Origin: Clavelina lepadiformis | Taxonomy: Eukaryota; Chordata; Ascidiacea; Aplousobranchia; Clavelinidae | NCBI RefSeq assembly: GCF_947623445.1 | Contig: NC_135248.1 | Coordinates: 15,571,820-15,635,819, forward strand | Direction of reading: 5' to 3' | DNA length: 64,000 nucleotides | Position numbers and translations under genes: made by a program | The notes under the pieces: generated by a model | The model's database searches: none | The model's input: only the letters and a program-made list of their open reading frames with translations | Told to the model about the DNA's origin: nothing | Shown here: positions 1 to 11,300 of the stretch, piece by piece | Layout: every line of letters starts with the position of its first letter | Position numbering within the stretch: the first letter of the stretch is position 1

Positions 1-269
1 GCGTCCAAAGATTGTTCCTTACCCATCTTCATATGTTTTCTGTTGCTCACTTTACCACCCTTGGAAGACGCTGCATCAACACAATAAGACGTAGCGTATT
101 TCAACAGCTTGTCCTTGCTCTTCTTAATGTCTGAGACTGTTTGTTTTTTGACACCATACTGATCGCAAACACTCGCAACGCTGGCCCCTTTTTCAAGCTT
201 TTTGATCAGTTCTAGTTTCTGCATCACCGACAAGTTCACACGTTTACGTGTTTCATTTGGCTTAGACAT
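1..269 (-). CDS. Tigger-like transposase, N-terminal fragment
   Basis: This frame is open from a minus-strand ATG at 269 to the window edge (about 89 aa). The start reads MSKPNETRKRVNLSVMQKLE. Residues about 15-55 fit the CENP-B N-terminal (psq-type) helix-turn-helix: KLELIKKLEKGASVASVCDQ, then YGVKKQTVSDIKK. Proteins of this class (Tigger, JRK, CENP-B) bind their terminal repeats through this domain and cut DNA with a downstream DDE domain, which lies outside the window. No stop is visible in this part, so it could belong to an intact copy, but only the first part can be judged. Confidence 0.75.
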   Translation of the reverse strand, partial: MSKPNETRKRVNLSVMQKLELIKKLEKGASVASVCDQYGVKKQTVSDIKKSKDKLLKYATSYCVDAASSKGGKVSNRKHMKMGKEQSLD

Positions 270-569
270 AATGCACCATACTAAACACAGGCAGGTTCTA
301 ACTGATTCTAAGGTGCACCGAATGAAGGCTCTTGCTAACAGAGTACAGAGTACGCTGATAGATCACAATACGCTGGTATTGTGACGTACAGAGTACGCTG
401 GTATGGTGACGTTGTGAGAGACAGCTTTCTAATCGTTTCACGCATTCACGCAAGTAGCCTGGCGAATTCCAAAACAATAAAAACCGTTCTTTTGGTACAT
501 TCTTTTACTCATAGATCTGCGCATATTGAGTCCGTTAAATCCGAAGTCCGTTAAATCGAGAGTTGACTG
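1..569 (-). mobile_element. Tigger/pogo-type DNA transposon, 5' part
   Basis: The minus strand encodes the N-terminus of a Tigger-type transposase (1-269). Upstream of it, at 545-569, lies a terminal sequence that reads CAGTCAACTCTCGATTTAAC on the minus strand, a typical Tigger-like terminus. It is followed directly by TA at 570-571, the target dinucleotide used by the Tc1/mariner/pogo superfamily. A second near-copy of the 'gtccgttaaat' motif lies at 528-538. The rest of the element runs off the left edge. It sits in an intron of, or upstream of, the NUMA1 exons that begin at 777. Confidence 0.8.
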
Positions 570-776
570 TACTCATAAACTGTGTCTCTAAGCTGCCCAT
601 TGATTGTTTTACAGGAATCTTTCAAAAGTTCACTTCGAAAATATGACTCATTACTCAATGACTCTTTGGTTCGAAAATATACTTTATAGTAAATTTTTAT
701 CTACAAGTAATTGTATGAATCAGGTTTGTAAAACATTAAAATTGTCCTTTCACTTAGTCTATTGCTTTTGTTGAAG

Positions 777-3700
777 GATCTGGCCATTTCGAAACCTTCA
801 CCAACAAAGAAACATCAACCTCACACTTCGTTGGATGTTGGTAATAAATGCCGCTTCTTTAAGGACGTTAAAATAAGAAGTACAGTATGTTGTCATTTCT
901 CTGATCCACGTTTGATTTTTATTTCATGATTTTGTTCCAGCCTGCCCGATGCGACGCGACATTTATGACAACATTGGACTTGGCAGAAACTACCTGAGCA
1001 TGGAGACAAGTTTGTTGAACGACAACAAAGCACATAGTGAGTGCAAGGGCAGTTCCTTTGTTGTCATTACTGCTTGGGCAATATTTTGCTGATTTTTTTT
1101 TTAATTGCTGGTCGCCTTTGGTAGAACTTCCAGCTGTGTGACAATTATTTAAATGTTCTCAATTTGTTCTGTTGCCGTTTTCTGAAGATGCTGGCAACGT
1201 TGTGAGTGACTCGATCATTTTTGATGACTCGACATTTGTGGAGAGAAGATCGACGATCAGCTCGTATGACTCGAGAAAACAATCGACCGCTCGGCCCAGC
1301 TTGTTAGGTGACCACTTCGTTAATTCTTGGTTTTGAATTCTCACGTCGTAAAATGTAGATTCTTTGATAGATATTTCAGAGAAGTGAATGATTCATGACC
1401 CTGTCATGTGGTTCTAATTAATTTTATTCAATGGCTTGGTGGAATATTAGCAGTTGAACATAAATCATTATTTTTTTAAGATAGTTGTCATGATCTGGCT
1501 TTAAAATTTTTTAAAACGGCTGCTTATTGTGGTGTTGCCGCATTTCTGTTTTTTGTTATGAAAAGAAATATTTGTAATCATAAGTGAACTTGGAAAAATT
1601 TGTGGAAATAATTTATATTATGCCGACAACTTCAAAATGGTAACAAGCTTCAAACATAACATCCGCATTTTAACTATTACATTGAATGATTGTTATGTAA
1701 TAAAGCAGCTGAAGGACCTTATCTTGTTAGGATATTGCAGGCGTGCCTCATTTGAAAATGACAAAGTTTTGTGGCAAGAAATATCTCAAATTCAGTCGCA
1801 GCGATCTCAGAATAGTAGGATGCTCTTTATAAGCATGCCATTCTCTTATCATCTCTATCTACTTCTATACAACACACTCAGATGCATTCTTAAAAGTAGC
1901 GATTGTCTTGCTCACGTTTTAAAGAGAATCCTTGAAAGGTTTCCACTAAAACTACATTCGGAAAATATAAAAACTTTTCACTTCTCATCCAATAAACTTT
2001 AGCACTTAGATTTCACCGGCCGTGTTGCTTCAAACCTTCCTTTTTCATCCATGTGCACGTGCAAGATTGTCCATGATACTTACATCAGATCTTCTCTTAT
2101 TTTGTAAACTTGGTTAGAAAGTTTTTTAACCGACATCATTTTAACAATCTGCCTGCTTTCAATAAGTTAACGAGCATGCAGTGATGTTCAGCCGCTATTC
2201 TTGCTTCTCTGATTAAACATCTTAAAGTTTCACCTGTGCATCGGAATCATGGCAGTGACTAACCCTGAGCTCAACGTACTTTTAACCACTCGATTCTCTG
2301 CTGAATCCTTCAAATGATTTCTATGTTTAGGGCTGCCCTTGCTTGAAGAACCGGATTATCCGAACACAAGCTGCTCCTTGCATCGGATCGCAGAACTTCA
2401 GGGGAGAAACGCTAAACAACTTCCTCATTTGAAGTCGTCGTACCCAATCGAAACTCAGGTAGACGTCATCACTTGTAACAAGTTAATCGGAAAACGTGAT
2501 CTTCGAAATTTCACTGCATCTGCTTTGCAAGTGCCAGTAAATTTATTGTTTGGTTGTAACTTCTGATGACTAACTAAACTACTAGCAAATAAGTTTAAAT
2601 TCATCACAAACGACCAAGGTAGGGTTCCATGAGATTTTTAGTAAACATTGCTGCCGTACGTTCTGTTTGTTTAGTGCATAGGTGTCAAACTCCCGGCCCG
2701 CGGGCCACATTCGGCCCGCTTTACAATAAAACTTGGCCCGCAATGCTATTTTATACATTGAACTATTTCCGGCCCGCGAGATCATTGTGCAGTATAACTT
2801 ACTTTTTTCAAGCAAGAAACAAGATTATAACAAATCGCACAATACAGCAGCACTACAGTTGCCTCATCATGCGATAGAATAAATCGATTTATTCCCAGCC
2901 AAAACCGTCAAAAAAAACAAAAATTTGGTGCTGTTTCGCTGACTGTTCCAATTCATGTACTCGTGTCACGAAACGTTCAATCAAGTTTTATCCTTACGGC
3001 CCGCGGCGTTAAATAAGTTTTGAGTTTTGGCCCCTGGTGCGATTGAGTTTGACACCCTGGTTTAGTGGATAGAAAGTACCGTTCACAATGAAATAAGCGC
3101 AGTAAGTACTTGCTGTTGTTTTTCACACCGCTTGAAGCTGTTCTTTTGCAACTTGGGATTTATCTGAGCCATTTACTGACTGAAGTCAAAAGTTTTTGGA
3201 TAAAATATTCTTATCGACTAAAACTCTTTGCTGTCTCTACTGCCACATGACTCGTGTCGAGTCATTTTAGACATTTGTTTCGTGTTAAGTGACTCAAGTA
3301 GATACAACACTGCACACAGGTTCAATAATTGTAGTCTTGTTTTCTTGTTAATAATATTTCTTGTTTTCTGCACCATCTCGCCACATTCACAATTTTATGT
3401 TTAACGTGATCGTGATCGTGATCGTGATTTGAACTTTTCTAACTTTTTTGCAATTCGATGTTCACTTATAGTTCTCCCTTTAGGGAAAGACCCCTCGTCG
3501 TTGTGATGAAGCGATCAGGGTTGGGAACGCAGACTCCACTCTGCAGCGAATCAACCAACTTGACACATCGGCGCAGAGCACATCAGCTGAACCTTGTAAG
3601 AATTTTCATTCAAGGCGATATCTCTGCTTGAAGATGGTAAAAAGCATACCCATGTTGTGTATAATGAAGAAATTGCATTACAGCACACAACTTGCCTGGA

Positions 3701-4462
3701 TATCGACCATGTGGCAGGCAAGCACTTCCTACAGCAACATCGAAAAGAAAAATCGAAGCTTCTGAAAGTTTTCCCCAAGTCAAGGTTTGTTTATTGCAAC
3801 AAAACTATTATACCCAAAATAATTGCACAAAATATTTCTGTTGTTCATTAAATCTTTGCAGTCGACGTCAAACAATGCCGATTGTTGCGTTATGATTGCA
3901 TGTGAAAGTTGACCCAGTACATACCCAGATGGGTTGTCATGGAAACCTAGCATTGTCTTTGATTTTCTTTTTGCAAATTATCAACTATTTTAACTCCAGG
4001 TTACTCCGTTGCAAGTCAGTCAACGCAGTCTGGCTTTTGAGATACCAATCACACCACCAGCAAAAAAGATAAAGCAGGAAAACAAACTCCCTGAATCGAA
4101 CGGTGAGTTTCGTCTAAGATTAATCTTGTCAAAATTTGATTATTTTCATCTTTAGCATAATTCATTATTTCCATCCAGTACAATATTAGGCCATCTTTGC
4201 ATGTCGCTCTACAACTGCTTAATTACCTGCTAATACAAATATTCTGTAGTTACCACCCTATCTGGTCAGAAAATGGCATTTGAAAAAAGAACCACGAGCC
4301 TGGTAAGACCACATTCTACATTCTGTAGAACATTTTTGTTGTAATACTTACATCAACATCTGCTGTAAAAATCCCTGATAAATAATTTCTTTACTTCAGA
4401 TGGATCGTGTGAGGAAGCCGCTAGGGAAGTTGCATTTAAACAAACAAAACTCTCGCAGATGA
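777..4462 (+). CDS. NUMA1: NuMA (nuclear mitotic apparatus protein) C-terminal exons, 5'-partial
   Basis: NuMA anchors dynein and microtubules at spindle poles and at the cell cortex through LGN/Pins. I splice nine in-frame exons: 777-840, 941-1036, 1188-1307, 2331-2458, 3484-3595, 3684-3784, 4000-4102, 4250-4302 and 4400-4462 (stop TGA). They total 840 nt, about 279 aa of the C-terminal tail; the globular head and long coiled coil lie left of the window. The decisive match is in exon 2331-2458: [10 protein letters not shown] followed by [11 protein letters not shown]. It parallels the human LGN-binding segment (NRIAELQQRN, then PPHLKTCYPLE). The last exons give [12 protein letters not shown] and [11 protein letters not shown], like the human QSMAFSILNTPKKL stretch. 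The tail is rich in Ser, Lys and Arg and includes a possible nuclear localisation cluster (PPAKKIKQE). Introns carry a hAT element (2677-3059) and a short tandem repeat. The first exon (777-840) rests only on phase and splice sites. Confidence 0.85.
2677..3059. mobile_element. Non-autonomous hAT element in NUMA1 intron
   Basis: This 383-bp element has inverted ends carrying GGTGTCAAACTC (left) and GAGTTTGACACC (right). It is flanked by a perfect 8-bp target duplication, GTTTAGTG, at 2669-2676 and 3060-3067. The interior is rich in 'ggcccgc' and encodes nothing convincing. Eight-base duplications with CA...TG ends are the mark of hAT transposition. It lies in the intron between exons 2331-2458 and 3484-3595, and its intact duplication suggests a fairly recent insertion. 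Confidence 0.9.
3405..3428. repeat. Hexanucleotide microsatellite (CGTGAT)4
   Basis: Four perfect copies of CGTGAT lie in a NUMA1 intron, about 55 bp upstream of the exon that starts at 3484. Confidence 0.95.
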
Positions 4463-4494
4463 GCACTGCCTTTATCTTAATTTCATGTAACATT

Positions 4495-4500
4495 AATAAA
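4495..4500 (+). promoter_or_regulatory. Likely polyadenylation signal of NUMA1
   Basis: A canonical AATAAA lies 33 nt after the NUMA1 stop codon at 4460-4462. This would give a very short 3' UTR, usual in compact genomes. Confidence 0.55.
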
Positions 4501-4815
4501 TATATTAAATTTGGCACTGTAGTTGTTGTGACTCCCACAAATATTAATATAACAAAGAAAAAAAATATGATCGTTTTATTGGATTTCTATGTGGTCGTTC
4601 CCATAAACCTGCAACCCCGGCCCTCACCCGCTAGATTTGCTATTTCATACTTCGTCGAGACTCAATCCTGATCGCTTGACGTCCATTAACCGAGCTTGTA
4701 TTTGGGCAACTTACTAACGAGAGCCAAATATTTTATTGTATTGCCTGCTGGTAATCAGGACCAATAAATGTACCATCTGTTACTTGAACACACCACCTTC
4801 CGATCTACTTAATTT

Positions 4816-5513
4816 AGGGTTACCATATTTTCGTGGCCTAAAATCCGGACACTCTTTAGTGCCCACTAGCGGTTTTTAAAATGAGGTATAAACACATCGT
4901 CTGTCAAATGGACGTCACTATACCATGCTTTGCCTATCGACTGTACAGTGTACACCGGAGGGGATTTTTGAACATAGTATCGTGAATTCACTAGGCTATT
5001 TGGCCTTGCACTGCTTTATAATTTTCTTCAGCGAGTATACGCTCTTATCGTATCAGACATGTTCTATATTTTGCAATATTGACCAAGATATAAGGCCTTC
5101 AGCTACTAGCCCAGGGATGTCCAACCTTTTATTAAAGTGGGCCGCATTGTCACTTGAAATAATTCAATGGGCCGCAGAACCTATTAAATTTCAAGAAAAA
5201 TGGGTACATAAAGTACATACTTTTGGAGTGAAAATGACTAACGGGCCGCACAAAAATCTCAGGCGGGCCGCAGGTTGGACATCCCTGTACTAGCCCAATT
5301 CCACTCATCTATGTATTTAAATTACTGTATTGTATCCCAAATACAGCGCTCTATTGTCGTTTATGGCGTTACAATGCAATTATTACCCGTAACGCAACAA
5401 ACAATTTAAAAAATTTCCGGACTTTTAAGCATATTTTAGCATTCCCCCCCGGACGGAGTTTGAACGCTAAAATTCCGGACATGTTCGGGAAAATCCGGAC
5501 GTATTGCAACCCT
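4816..5513. mobile_element. Non-autonomous DNA element with AGGGTT ends, host of a nested insertion
   Basis: The left end reads AGGGTTACCATATTTTC. The right end, read from the other strand, is AGGGTTGCAATACGTCC. 'ATCCGGAC' recurs inside both ends. The element resembles the family at 34594-34943, whose ends are CAGGGTTGCC. No clear target duplication is visible, so the exact borders are uncertain. A second, complete element (5112-5287) sits inside it, so this one is older. I see no coding sequence. Confidence 0.6.
5112..5287. mobile_element. Short non-autonomous hAT element, nested
   Basis: This 176-bp element has inverted ends CAGGGATGTCCAACCT and (A)GGTTGGACATCCCTG. It is flanked by a perfect 8-bp duplication, TACTAGCC, at 5104-5111 and 5288-5295. 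The interior repeats 'gggccgca'. It inserted into the larger element at 4816-5513. Confidence 0.92.
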
Positions 5514-5514
5514 T

Positions 5515-5619
5515 TAGTAGTTGGCATACAAGCGAGGAACAAAACCTGGTAGTGGTTGACATACAAGTCAGGAACAAAAGCTGGTAGTAGTTGGCATACA
5601 AGCCAGGAACAAAACCTGG
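5515..5619. repeat. 35-bp tandem repeat, three copies
   Basis: Copies lie at 5515-5549, 5550-5584 and 5585-5619, each beginning TAGTAGTTGGCATACAAG or a close variant. The array sits between the right end of the 4816-5513 element and the left end of the hAT transposon at 5629. Confidence 0.9.
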
Positions 5620-5628
5620 TAGTAGCTG

Positions 5629-8037
5629 CAGTGGCGTAGCAGCCAACTGGCGATTCTGGCTCTGCGCCAGGGTCGGCAGGCTGCAAGGGGGCGGCAAAAT
5701 GAGGCTGCACAGTGGACACAGCACGAGAATTTTAAAAAAAATGGAGCGGTAAACAAACTATTTTGTTACAATTTGGTCCCGCTGACCAAGAAAACTGTGA
5801 AAAGTGAACCAGTCCTGGGCATTTAAACGTTTAATTGTAAACTTTTAAGTTGTTATTGATTGTAAACGTTTAAATGACAGGTTGTGGTTAAATTTATACA
5901 AGTGTTAATTTAGACTCGAAAATGAAACGTGTCAAAGAGAGTGGAGCTTTTTTTAAAAAGAAGAAGAAAGCAAGAGAAGCAGAATTACAAAAGCACAAGG
6001 GAGCTATGCTAAAATTTGTAACCTCTTCTGGTTCAAATGATTCTTTCATATTACCGGAGAACGATTCAAATGAAAACCCAGACAATAACGCTGAGCTCTA
6101 GAGAGATACTGAAAATATCAGCTTATCAGCAGAAACGCAAGAAACAGGATCTGAACAATGAAATCAATTATGCATTGCCAGTTATAGATGGAGACGAAGG
6201 TGAAAATAACGACGAAGCAGTTGCAGTAGTCAACAATTTGCCCAATGATGTGGCCTCTTGGCCTGAAGTTATAGATCACCATTTATATGGATGAAGAGCG
6301 AAAAAAGTGGAAAGCAATTTTAGAAAGCGTTGTGGATGTCATATTGTTTCTAAGTAAGCAAAACCTTCCTTTTCGAGGACATCGTGAAGCTTTTGAATTC
6401 AACAACCAAGGGAATTTTTTAGAGACCGTGAAGTTTCTGGAAAAATATAGTCCCGTAATCATCAAATACCTTTCTGATATTCGTATTTCTACGAAGATGA
6501 CAACTACTTATCTTTCTCCCACTAACTTATTCAAAATGAGCTTATTTTGCTTCTCAGTAAAAAAGTCAAAAACATCGTTCTTGAAGAGGTGCGCGAAGCT
6601 AAATATTTTGCGATTATGTGCGATAGTACTCCGGACGTATCACATACTGATCAAATGACTCTTATAGTCAGATATGTAACAATCAAAAACAGTATTGCCC
6701 AACTGAAGGAATCGTTTTTGAATTTCTTTCCGTTGAGCGGAAAAACGGCAGCTGAAATTTCTCAATCTATTCTAGATGAACTTGAACTAAACAACTTAGA
6801 TGTGATGATGTGTAGGGGAAAAGGCTACGACAACGCATCTACTATGTCGGGAGCTCATACTGGAGTTCAGCAAAAAATCAAAAACATAAATCCAAAAGCA
6901 CTACTCGTACCGTGTGGAAATCACACACTGAATCTTGCAGGTGTTCATGCCGTCGGATCGTTGCATTTAATCGACAGATTTTCGCTGTTTTACAAAGTAT
7001 GTTTTTTTTTTGCTGCCTCTACTCATAGATGGGATGTCCTTCTAAAGCATGCGCCAATCGCGCTGAAGCGAGTGATTGATACGCGATGGAGCGCACATCA
7101 CGGCCCTTCACGCAGGTTTTGACGAGTTTATGGATGCTCTAGAGTCTAGAGGAACTATGTAATCCAAACGAAAATCTTAATACACGAGGTGACGCTCATA
7201 GTATTCTAGAAGCGGTTCAGAATTTTTCTTTCTTTTTCTTCTTATGTTTTTGGAAAGTAATCCTGCGAGAGTCTCATCATACTTAAACTTACTTGCAGCA
7301 AAAGGATTGCTGTTAGCGCAATGCTCTAACAAGATGAAAGCGTTTGTCAACTTTTTAGTGGAAGAACGAGATAATCTGGTTAAAGGTTCTGTGGATGCAG
7401 CGATCAAAAAATGCACAGAGCTAGAGATTCCAGTTGAAGATCGGAGAGTTCGCAGAAAAAAGAGAATGCCTGGCGAACACGCAGAAGATGCTGGCCTTAG
7501 TGTTTTTGGAGAAGTAAGACGATGCATGTTTCAAGCATTGGACAGATTTAAACTTGAAGCTGAAACTAGGTTTACCGGCATACACCACTTGAAATATATG
7601 TTTGGATTTTTGAATCCTCACGCGCTGCTGCAAAGCGAAAGTCACAATGGATTCACCAACGCTTTTAGAAGCACTTATGACGACGAGGTGGACTTTTTGG
7701 AGCTAGCTGTGGAAATTGACAGATTTAAGAGGCTGGTGCGAAGCAGTGAAACCACGTTTGATCGTAATGCAACAGCGTTTGATGTTTTACAGTGGTTAGC
7801 TAAATCACACCTACTTGATTCAACAAGTACGTAGGCCTACCATATTTATGCTTGTGTCTGAAACTTTATCTTACCATTGGTGTTTCAATTGCGAGTTGTG
7901 AGAGGAGTTTCTCAAAGCTCAAAATGATAAAGTCCTATTTACGTTCTACCATGAATGATGATCGGCTATCAGCTCTATCGATTCTTTCTATAGAAAGACA
8001 TTATACGTTCAAAAACTTGATTTTGAAGATATTGTAA
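5629..8037 (+). mobile_element. Decayed autonomous hAT transposon (DUF4371 type)
   Basis: The left end begins CAGTGGCGTAGC, the classic terminus of Tip100/ZMYM-like hAT elements. The + strand then carries pieces of one transposase in several frames. An N-terminal lysine-rich start lies at 5922 (MKRVKESGAFFKKKKK). A DUF4371-type segment at 6547-7122 includes VREAKYFAIMCDSTPDVSHT and LVPCGNHTLNL. A middle piece lies at 7244-7834. The C-terminal hAT dimerisation segment lies at 7852-8037 (SIASCERSFSKLKMIKSYLR). Stops and frameshifts separate the pieces, for example stops in the 6100-6300 area, so it cannot make transposase. I found no matching right end (GCTACGCCACTG) downstream. Confidence 0.85.
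6547..7122 (+). pseudogene. hAT transposase fragment, DUF4371 region
   Basis: This is the longest open piece (about 190 aa) of the hAT transposase. It carries the acidic 'CDSTPDVSHTDQM' motif typical of the RNase-H-like catalytic core of this family, then 'GYDNASTMSG' and 'PCGNHTLNL'. It breaks near a poly-T run (7002-7010) and a diverged stretch, and the chain resumes in other frames at 7244 and 7852. It does not look like a domesticated gene, since its own flanks are decayed. Confidence 0.8.
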
Positions 8038-8059
8038 TGGAATGATTGGTTATTGTTGT

Positions 8060-8370
8060 TGAACTTGACTGTACCAGTCACTCCAATACAATCTTTGATT
8101 GTCTGAATGTATATTGTCCTCGATATAATAAGCCTCAAGGTCGTTGTTTGCTTAATCAATCCTAGACTCGTTTATTCAGCTAAAAGCTGATTGTCTTGTG
8201 AAGCCGACAAACAGAGTTGTCCGACCTGACCCTGAGTTTATCTTAAGTTGTAGGCCTACTGTTCAGTAGTTTGCACAAATTTGTTGATTGTATAAACTGG
8301 TTATATTGTTTCTTCGTTAAACGATTACAAGTTGATAGAACATTGGCACATCAACAGCACTTCATTCAAC
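8060..8370. repeat. Dispersed repeat, copy 1 (second copy at 42590-42850)
   Basis: Two distant stretches share blocks including 'tgtcctcgat', 'aaggtcgttgt' and 'tagaacattgg.aca.caac' in the same order. This copy has an extra middle segment of about 100 bp. It directly follows the decayed hAT transposase, but the other copy lies alone in an intron, so this is probably a separate repeat family. No coding sequence is visible. Confidence 0.6.
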
Positions 8371-8399
8371 AGTCAAAGTAGTAGCATTTTGGGTTAACT

Positions 8400-11300
8400 A
8401 TATTCAACTGCATTAAATTGCTGATTATTCCCAGACTTGTTACTTCGAACTCCTCTACGCTAACAAACTTATTTTCGACAAACTGAACGCATGCGAGAAA
8501 GGCAAAAATATTACGTCACAACAATGGTACAGGAAATGATTGTGGCTCGTGTTACTCTTTGCTAAAACGACACATAAATATTAGAATTGTAAATCCTACA
8601 TAATCTGTATATTTATTTTGGTTATTATCACAATATTATCGCTAATTTTGCTTCGGCGAAAGCTCGAAAAGTTCAATTTTGAGGCGGTTATTGATTTTTT
8701 ATTTGCCTAATACATTTGTTACCTATTTTCATCATTTTAAAATACAAAATAAAAAATAACAAAATTTTAAAAATAAAGAATTTAGTGAATACGCAAAGCA
8801 TGACATTTACTCTCAGACCTAACTTTATTTTTTTGCAATATTTTTTTTCGCCTAAAAACGTTTATTGGCACAATTCCTTAATAAAATAAAAGAAGGTAAA
8901 AAAGTATTCTGTAAAATCAACTAGGATTTTTATATAGATTTTCCGTTTGCAAAAGGTGCATAATTCTCTCTTGTCGTTTAGTGACATCAACATGTGATGG
9001 CAAAAATTTTGTGAAAAGGGCTGCAATGTATTGCCATAGGATAGTCCATTTCCCATTGTTAATTGTTGTTGTTTATCGCTGATTACATTATGTAATCACC
9101 CTGTGGTGCTCGAAAGTTTATGACTCCGTGAAACGAGAAAGGAAGGTTGCCGTTTCTTCCCAGTGACCACGAAAATGAAGATGTTCAAAATGACCGCAAA
9201 CTGGACGACTACCACTAGGATTGCACTTTGCCTGCGCAAGCACCTGTCAGGCTTGAGCCACAAATAGCACAGTGCGCACCAGCTGCTGCCTTGCACGCCC
9301 AAGATCTCGTTGGAAAGAGCGATGCTCTACAGACCGGTCGGCAGAAATCACGCAAACCCTTAAAAAGCATTTTAACTCGCAATCTATGCTGACCATCGAC
9401 ACTGCAGAGTTTGACATAGAGGCGCATTCTTTACAAATTTTCATGCTACAATGCTTGGATGTTTGGATGCACTTAGTAGTGTATATAGACTTACAAGTAG
9501 TGTAGGCCTACGCTGTTAGGTGCACAGTTACGTAGTAATGTATCATAGCCTAGTTTGACTTATTCAATTTACAAATTAATTGAAAATTGAGTGAGAAGAA
9601 ATTCTGTCCAAGTCATTTAATGCAAAATAACACACCACTATAGCTCACGGAAAACAGTGTTGTGTGGGCCTTTAGTGTAAAAAGCATTGAGCTTGCATTA
9701 AAGGTGCTATCTTGCCCTTGGACAAGACTTAAGGACATTTGCTCCTGTTTAGTGAACCTGGTGGGCAGTTCCGATATCGGGTAATTAGGCTATACCTAAA
9801 AATCAAAAACGTGAGATATTAGGAACTTGCAAGAAGGATATAGGCCTACACAGGAAAAAATAGTGACTGATAATAGTCCACAATTTTCATCATTGACTAA
9901 TAAAATGCCACTTTCGTCCAAAAAAACACTCCCCACGCCTTATTTTGGTCCAAGTACCATAAACCTGCCTACATACAGTTCGCAACGCTTTTTTATGGCT
10001 AACTACGCACCACCGATGCATTGGAAACAATTATGGCTAAATAAAACCCAGTGTACGATGTGATTGGCGTTTACTTCGTTACAAGTGCAAAACAAGTGGC
10101 TTAATGTCATTCGTGTCACGTAATATATTCAGCCACTTGACACAGTCGGAGTTACCGGCTTAATAGTTGCTGTTACCGCGATAAACACCACATTAATATT
10201 TAGATGGTGACATTTCGTCACTGTTTAAAACCTTTCTTATCCCTGCAATGCCATAATTTCATGAGTTTTTTACTAAATGCAAGGTTGTAAAAGGACGAAG
10301 GAACTTAAAAGTTTTCCCACGTAAGTACAGTAGGCCAAGATGTTTTTACAAATTTCATTACCCAAATTATTTTCCCCAAATGGTAAAAGCTTTTTTTAAA
10401 TAATCCGGAAATGTCAACGCACACAAGTGCTACGAATACTTCATTCACTTTTCACAAAAAAATACGACATCTAGGCTAACAATCACAACAAAAATGTTCA
10501 AGGTAGGTTTGCTTGTTTGTGTTTTGGTGTTGAGGTAAAGCAAGTTTGATGCCATTTTGAGTTTGGGGTAGGGTCAATTACATAAACATAATCTCTGGGT
10601 TGAGGTTGTTTGCACCCAGACTTACTTTCCTTGGACAATTTTTATTTTTTAGGTTGTGCCAGGGAATTGGAATTTTTATCTTTTCCTGTAATTTTCAATT
10701 TGACAAGCGTAACGAAAACTAGAGTCGCGAACATGTTTCCGCAAATGGTTGTGGTAAAGTCGAATGGAATTGCATGCATAATTTGCATTCTGATAGCTGG
10801 TACAGTTTCTACAAATAAAGAGCTTCATGATTTAGCACACAAAACCAAGTTTTTGGAGAACTATGCATAAAGTATTGCGGCTAACGATTACATGCAGGCA
10901 AACTAACTGGCCACGAAAAAGGAAGTTGAGAGAATTGGGTAGACCTGGAGTATATTTAGCCGGAAAGAAAAAAGTCTCAAAATAAGTTGGGAAGTATCCA
11001 ACAATCCAACCAATGAAAGACAACTTTGCGGATGATATCTTACACAAGTCTAGTAATACTTTCTTTTCAAACACCACACTGCAGAGATGGACCCTTGGTT
11101 ACGAAATTTCGCTTTCAAGAATGGTTTGCATGAAGCTTTCATTAAAGGGATTGAAGGTTTGTTGGCAATTCTGTTGTTTTTCCAGGCATTACATTTGTAG
11201 CCTATTGTTTTGCGGCAACCGATTATTCCATTTTTATTGTAAAACTTCATAACTTGTGGGAGCAAAGTTATTAAACTATTGCTTCTATTGCTTCTATTGC

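Noticed and set aside
1637-2002. 121-codon open frame in a NUMA1 intron
   Set aside because: It lies between two NUMA1 exons, has no domain resemblance and no splice context.
4925-5293. 122-codon open frame
   Set aside because: It is made by reading through the nested hAT element and its host element; its end is the transposon terminus.
9827-10063. Open frame with a short DNSPQF phrase, recalling an LTR-element integrase
   Set aside because: One short motif only; no other integrase, protease or polymerase resemblance nearby and no terminal repeats, so chance is likelier.
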